From NCBI GenBank assembly GCA_016795285.1, contig JAEUIC010000030.1, forward strand, positions 111,112 through 148,434: a DNA stretch of 37,323 bases. The letters are read 5' to 3'. Source of the DNA: Planctomycetota bacterium (GTDB lineage: Bacteria > Planctomycetota > B15-G4 > SIAN01). Numbering within the stretch: the first letter of the stretch is position 1; the number at the start of each line of letters is the position of its first letter. The notes under the pieces were generated by a model. That model saw only the letters and a program-made list of their open reading frames with translations. It was not told the origin of the DNA and did no database searches. The position numbers and the translations under genes were made by a program. Below, piece after piece: positions 33,767 through 37,323 of the stretch.

Positions 33767-35800
33767 GTGAGAACGGGTCGCTTGCGTGCACTGGCGGTGC
33801 TGCTCGCATCGCTCCAGATGGTTGCTCTCACGTCGCCGCCGGCGCGCGCGCATGGCGGCGGCGGAGGATGTTGGGGGCCGCTTCCACCGCCGCCCACCGC
33901 GCCGCCCAGCGGGCCGCCCTCCGGTTCCGGCTCGCCGACCGGTCCGGGTGGACCCAGTGGCGCTGGCGGAGTCGGCGGTGCCGGCGTGCCGGGCAGCAGT
34001 GGCAGCGGCGGCGGCATCGGACCGGCGCCGGTGCCGACGGGTGGCGGTCTGCCGGGCGGAACGCCTCCAGGGGCGCCGCCGGCTCCAGGGCGCGCGGGCG
34101 GCGGAGCGCCGGGAGCGCGGCGCGGCGGCACCGATGCGCGCGACACGTGGGAGTTCTGGTGGGAGGCGAACGACGCCGCGCTGCTGGCGGTGGAGCGCGG
34201 TTCCGCCGTCGACCAGCGCACCTCGGCGGCGACCTTGGGATTCGGGCGCGGCGTGGTCGTCGAGTCGGCGCAGCGCCTCCATGCGGGCGATCGCGCGACG
34301 ATCCGCGCGGCGCTGCTGGCGGCGCTCGCGGACCGCGATGCGGAGCTCGCCGACTCGGCCGCGATCGCGCTCGGTCGCTCGACGCCGCTCGCCGAAGCGG
34401 GCGAGGTGATCGGTCCGCTGCTGCAGGCGTTGAAGCATCCGCAGCAGTCGGCGCGCGAAGCGGCGACGTTGGCGCTCGGCATCCTCGGCCATCCCGGAGC
34501 GCGACCGGTCCTCACCGAGCTGCTGCTCGATCGGCCGGCGGGGCGCGCGCGCGTCGGCCAGCCGGCGGGCGTCGAGTCGCGCCTGCGGGCGTTCGCGGCG
34601 GCGGCGCTCGGGATGCTCGGCGAGCCGTCGTCGGCCGTCGAGCTGGAGCAGGTGGTGCGCGACCCGACGCTCGCCGGCGACCGCGACCTGCAAGGCGCGG
34701 CGGTGCGCGCGCTCGGGATGGTGCGCGGCGCGACGGAGCGCACGGTGCCGCTGCTGGTCGAGCTGCTGGCGGAGCGGCGCTACGCGGCGGAAGTGCGCGC
34801 GCAGGTGCCGATCGCGCTGGCGCAGCTGGCGCAGGCGCGCGGCGGGGAGCGGGCGCGCGAGGCGTTGCCGGCGCTCGCGGCGCGGCTCGCTCCCGATGCG
34901 ACCGATCGCGCGGTGACGCTCTCGTGCGCGATCGCGGTCGGCCGCATGGCGTCGTTGGCCGATGGGGCGGCGCTCGCGGCGCTCGAGCAGGCGGCGGACG
35001 GCCGCGACGCGCAGCTCGCCCACTTCGCGCTGGTCGCGCTGGCCGAGATCGCGCGGCGCGAGACGCAGCCGGCCGACGGTCGCGAGGTGCTGCGCCGCAT
35101 CCACCTGCGGTTGCGGCGCGAACTGGTCGATGCGCGTCCGTCGACCGGCACGCCCTACGGCGCGATCGGGCTGGCGCTCTCGCTGCCGAAGGGGCGCGGC
35201 GTGGTCGACGGCGCGGCGGTCGGCGATGCGCAGCTGATGCTGCAACGTGCGCTGCGCGACGAGTCGAACCCGAGCTACCGCGCGGCGATCGCGATGGCGC
35301 TCGGCCTGGTCGGCTCGCGCGAGGTGGCGCCGGAGCTGATCGCGAACTTCCGCGCCGAGCGGAACCCGGTGCTGCGCAGCTACCTCGCGCTGGCGCTCGG
35401 GATGGTGGGGGCGGAGGAGGCAGCGGCGCCGCTGCGCGAGCTGCTGCTCGAGAAGGGGCTCGACCCGGGAGTGCGGCTGCAGGTGGCGCGCGCGCTCGGG
35501 CTGCTTGGCGATCGCGAGGCGGTGCCGCTGCTGGCGGCGAGCCTGCGCGGCGTCGCGACGTTCGCGGAAGCGGCCGCGCTGGCGCAGGCGCTCGGCCTCA
35601 TCCGCGACCGGGCCGCGCTCGAGCCGCTGCTGGCGCTGGCGGGCGATGCCACCGAGAGCGGCGCGCGGCGCGCCTTCGCCGTGGTGGCGCTCGGGCTGCT
35701 GGCGGAGAAATCGGCGCTGCCGTGGAACGCCGCCTTCACGACCGGCTCCAACTTCCTCCATGAGCCGCCCGCGTTGCGCGAGATCGCCGACATCCTGTGA
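33767..35800 (+). CDS. Exported HEAT-repeat protein, paralogue 3 of 3
   Basis: A 677-residue paralogue. It starts at a GTG with GGAG upstream, 19 nt after paralogue 2. The signal peptide ends SPPARA, with HGGGGG following, so cleavage would again expose an N-terminal His. The Gly/Pro/Ser-rich linker is the longest of the three (about 95 residues). The WEFWWEANDA motif is at about 128-137, then HEAT repeats (AREAATLALGILGHPG, VRLQVARALGLLGDREAVPLL) and the C-terminal motif ALPWNAAFTTGSNF through REIADIL. All three probably belong to one operon. Confidence 0.85.
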   Translation: MRTGRLRALAVLLASLQMVALTSPPARAHGGGGGCWGPLPPPPTAPPSGPPSGSGSPTGPGGPSGAGGVGGAGVPGSSGSGGGIGPAPVPTGGGLPGGTPPGAPPAPGRAGGGAPGARRGGTDARDTWEFWWEANDAALLAVERGSAVDQRTSAATLGFGRGVVVESAQRLHAGDRATIRAALLAALADRDAELADSAAIALGRSTPLAEAGEVIGPLLQALKHPQQSAREAATLALGILGHPGARPVLTELLLDRPAGRARVGQPAGVESRLRAFAAAALGMLGEPSSAVELEQVVRDPTLAGDRDLQGAAVRALGMVRGATERTVPLLVELLAERRYAAEVRAQVPIALAQLAQARGGERAREALPALAARLAPDATDRAVTLSCAIAVGRMASLADGAALAALEQAADGRDAQLAHFALVALAEIARRETQPADGREVLRRIHLRLRRELVDARPSTGTPYGAIGLALSLPKGRGVVDGAAVGDAQLMLQRALRDESNPSYRAAIAMALGLVGSREVAPELIANFRAERNPVLRSYLALALGMVGAEEAAAPLRELLLEKGLDPGVRLQVARALGLLGDREAVPLLAASLRGVATFAEAAALAQALGLIRDRAALEPLLALAGDATESGARRAFAVVALGLLAEKSALPWNAAFTTGSNFLHEPPALREIADIL

Positions 35801-35811
35801 TCGGCGGCCCG

Positions 35812-35847
35812 TGACGCGCGCGGACGGCGCGGTGCGGTGGCGCGTCA
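35812..35847. terminator. Inverted repeat between convergent genes
   Basis: TGACGCGC (35812-35819) pairs with GCGCGTCA (35840-35847). The right arm includes the stop codon of the nhaR-like gene. The loop is 20 nt with no T-run, so it is only a weak transcript-end candidate. Confidence 0.3.
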
Positions 35848-36744
35848 GCTGCGCAGCGTGTGGCGCGCCGCGTTGGTGAGCGCCAGGACGGCCGGGTGGC
35901 GGATGCGCCGCTCGACGGAGATGGCGTAGAAGCGGGCGCGCACCCCCTCGAAGCGACCGCAGCGCACCAGCCGGTGCTGCCGCGTCACCTCCTCCTCGAC
36001 GGCGGCCGGCATCGCCACGAGGCCGAGCCCCTGCTCGGCCATCACCTTGAGCAGCGCGGTGTCGTCGCACTCGGCGACCACCTCGGGGCGCACGTCCATC
36101 TCCTCGAACCACTGGTCGAGCGCGCGCCGCTGCGCCGAGAGCGGCGACGGCAGCAGGAGCGGCATCCCCTGCAGCGAGGCGGGGAAGCGCTTGCGAGCGG
36201 TGGCGGCCAGCGTGCGCGCGCCCATCAGCAGCAGCTCCGACTCGCCGAGCAGGTGGCTGAACGCCTTGATGCGCACGCCGGGGCCGACCGGCGCGTCGGT
36301 CAGCACGACGTCGAGCGCGTGGCCGGCGAGCTGCTGCAGGAGGCGATCGTGGTGGTCCTCGCGCACCTCGAGGCGCACCTTCTCCGTCAGGCGCAGCGCC
36401 GGCTCGAGGAGGCGGTAAGCGACCAGCTTCGGGACGATGTCGGCGACGCCCACCACGAGGCGCAGCGGGCGGCCGGTGGGGCGGCCGCGCAACGTGTCGA
36501 GCAGCTCCTTGCCGAGCCCGAAGATCTCCTCGGCGTAGCGCTTCACGAGGTGGCCGCTGTCGGTCAGTTCGAGGCCGCGCCCCTTGCGCAGGAAGAGGGG
36601 GCCGCCGAGCGCGCGCTCGAGCTCGCGGATCTGGGCGCTGATGGTCGGCTTGGTGAGGTGGAGCTGCGCGGCGGCGCGGGACACCGAGCCCTCGCGCGCC
36701 GTGACCCAGAAATAGAGCAGGTGGTGGTAGTTGAGCCACTCCAT
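35845..36744 (-). CDS. nhaR: NhaR-like LysR-family transcriptional regulator
   Basis: A 299-residue LysR-type regulator. It starts MEWLNYHHLLYFWVTAREGSV, the hallmark beginning of NhaR proteins, followed by the winged HTH (VSRAAAQLHLTKPTISAQIRELERAL), FLRKGRGLELTDSG and the C-terminal effector domain (LRLVVGVADIVPKLV, LDVVLTDAPVG, ECDDTALLKVMAEQGLGLVAMP, ISVERRIRHPAV). In E. coli NhaR activates the sodium/proton antiporter gene nhaA; here the neighbour, divergent by only 41 bp, is a beta-carbonic anhydrase, which is the likely target. No Shine-Dalgarno sequence is present; TACGAT lies six nt before the ATG. Confidence 0.85.
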   Translation of the reverse strand: MEWLNYHHLLYFWVTAREGSVSRAAAQLHLTKPTISAQIRELERALGGPLFLRKGRGLELTDSGHLVKRYAEEIFGLGKELLDTLRGRPTGRPLRLVVGVADIVPKLVAYRLLEPALRLTEKVRLEVREDHHDRLLQQLAGHALDVVLTDAPVGPGVRIKAFSHLLGESELLLMGARTLAATARKRFPASLQGMPLLLPSPLSAQRRALDQWFEEMDVRPEVVAECDDTALLKVMAEQGLGLVAMPAAVEEEVTRQHRLVRCGRFEGVRARFYAISVERRIRHPAVLALTNAARHTLRS

Positions 36745-36750
36745 GGCGCG

Positions 36751-36756
36751 ATCGTA
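36751..36756 (-). promoter_or_regulatory. Candidate -10 hexamer of the nhaR-like gene
   Basis: TACGAT on the minus strand is six bases before the ATG at 36744, inside a 12-mer identical to that before the gene starting at 29660. It would yield a leaderless transcript. Confidence 0.4.
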
Positions 36757-36772
36757 GTGCGCCGGCGGGCGC

Positions 36773-36778
36773 TACGCT
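36773..36778 (+). promoter_or_regulatory. Candidate -10 hexamer of the carbonic anhydrase gene
   Basis: TACGCT lies seven bases before the ATG at 36786, with no Shine-Dalgarno sequence. It sits in the 41-bp gap shared with the divergent nhaR-like promoter, so the two promoters must overlap. Confidence 0.35.
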
Positions 36779-36785
36779 TCCGCCC

Positions 36786-37323
36786 ATGCGACTCCTCCCC
36801 CGACTCTTCGCGAACAACCGCGCCTGGTCGCAGCGGATCAAGAGCGAGGATCCGGAGTTCTTCGCGCGCCTCGCCCGCCAGCAGGCGCCCGAGTTCCTCT
36901 GGATCGGCTGCTCCGACAGCCGCGTGCCGGCGAACCAGGTGGTCGGCCTCCTGCCGGGCGAGGTCTTCGTCCATCGCAACGTCGCGAACCAGGTGCAGCA
37001 CACCGACTTCAACTGCCTGTCGGTGCTGCAGTACGCCGTCGACATCCTCAAGGTGAAGCACGTGATCGTCTGCGGCCACTACGGCTGCGGCGGCGTGCGC
37101 GCGGCGCTCGAGGGGCGGCCGCTCGGGCTGGTGGACCACTGGCTGCGCCACGTGCAGGACCTCTACCACCACCACGCGAGCGAGGTCGACGCGCTGGCCG
37201 GCGAGGCGCGCGTCGATCGCATGTGCGAGTTGAACGTCGTCGAGCAGGTCGGCCGGCTCGCGCGCGCGACCGTCGTGCAGGAGACGTGGCGGCGCGGCGA
37301 GCCGCTCCACCTGCACGGCTGGA
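36786..37323 (+). CDS. can: Beta-class carbonic anhydrase, partial at window end
   Basis: The first 179 residues of a beta-carbonic anhydrase (reversible hydration of CO2 to bicarbonate, cytoplasmic zinc enzyme). Zinc and active-site residues sit at the same numbers as in E. coli Can: C42, D44 and R46 in WIGCSDSR, and H98 and C101 in VCGHYGCGG. Other family segments are VFVHRNVANQV, LSVLQYAVDILKVKHVIV and the late ELNVVEQV. The full-length enzyme would be about 210-220 residues, so only the C-terminal end is missing. It is divergent from the nhaR-like gene. Confidence 0.95.
   Translation, partial: MRLLPRLFANNRAWSQRIKSEDPEFFARLARQQAPEFLWIGCSDSRVPANQVVGLLPGEVFVHRNVANQVQHTDFNCLSVLQYAVDILKVKHVIVCGHYGCGGVRAALEGRPLGLVDHWLRHVQDLYHHHASEVDALAGEARVDRMCELNVVEQVGRLARATVVQETWRRGEPLHLHGW

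Noticed and set aside
29855..35800. Tandem HEAT genes as an assembly duplication
   Set aside because: The three copies differ throughout at protein level and have different linkers, lengths and starts, so they are real paralogues.
33683..37051. Long minus-strand frame opposite HEAT paralogue 3 and the carbonic anhydrase
   Set aside because: It is Arg/Gln/Glu-rich shadow coding; the nhaR-like gene in this area is in a different minus frame and has clear LysR motifs.
1..37323. CRISPR array, tRNA or rRNA genes, transposase or prophage genes
   Set aside because: No regularly spaced direct repeats, no tRNA-like cloverleaf sequence, no rRNA conserved stretches and no transposase or phage motifs were recognised.

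Overview
The window is about 37 kb of very GC-rich DNA (roughly 70% G+C by eye, with GC-type third codon positions throughout). It looks like chromosomal DNA of a high-GC planctomycete. The main evidence is a paired PSD1/DUF1549/DUF1553 cytochrome-type protein and DUF1501 protein, a hallmark of Planctomycetota. Supporting evidence is the family of exported HEAT-repeat proteins with Gly/Pro linkers, the phosphatase plus heme-c lipoprotein, and the rhamnose aldolase/dehydrogenase with lactate-utilisation genes. Species-level placement is inference only. I see no tRNA, rRNA, CRISPR array, phage module or insertion sequence.

Layout. 1-281 (-): 5' part of an EamA/DMT permease. 569-1129 (+): hemerythrin-like protein. 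1298-2236 (-): exported double-thioredoxin protein. 2371-3480 (+): RsmH-type rRNA methyltransferase. 3560-7090 (+): LplT-PlsC-acyl-ACP synthetase fusion. 7210-8241 (+): phosphatase/cytochrome c' lipoprotein. 8308-9063 and 9096-11900 (-): two exported HExxH proteins. 12094-18363 (+): tightly packed run of 4-TM protein, ECF-like sigma factor, rhaD, lutA, lutB and lutC, followed after 46 nt by rhaB (18410-19969). 19914-22292 (-): metzincin-like protease with calcium-type repeats, overlapping rhaB tail to tail. 22458-24424 (+): CAP/SCP-domain gene broken by a one-base frameshift. 24476-29660 (-): PSD1/DUF1553, DUF1501 and a small membrane protein. 29855-35800 (+): three tandem paralogous exported HEAT-repeat proteins. 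35845-36744 (-) and 36786-end (+): divergent nhaR-like regulator and beta-carbonic anhydrase (cut by the window end).

How the genes work together. RhaB phosphorylates L-rhamnulose. The bifunctional RhaD cleaves rhamnulose-1-phosphate and its dehydrogenase half handles the lactaldehyde. LutABC then oxidises lactate to pyruvate, so the run is a rhamnose-to-pyruvate module that lacks only the isomerase and transporter within this window. Stop/start overlaps couple sigma factor, rhaD, lutA, lutB and lutC. Most of the rest of the window encodes envelope or secreted proteins.

Most unusual features: a 126-bp nested palindrome inserted in frame in lutA; a 51-bp repeat family at the 3' ends of neighbouring genes (two copies form one long palindrome between convergent genes); the phosphatase-cytochrome fusion; the HEAT triplet whose putative mature N-termini begin HGG; and several SD-less genes with a TACGNN hexamer only 6-8 nt before the start codon, suggesting leaderless mRNAs.
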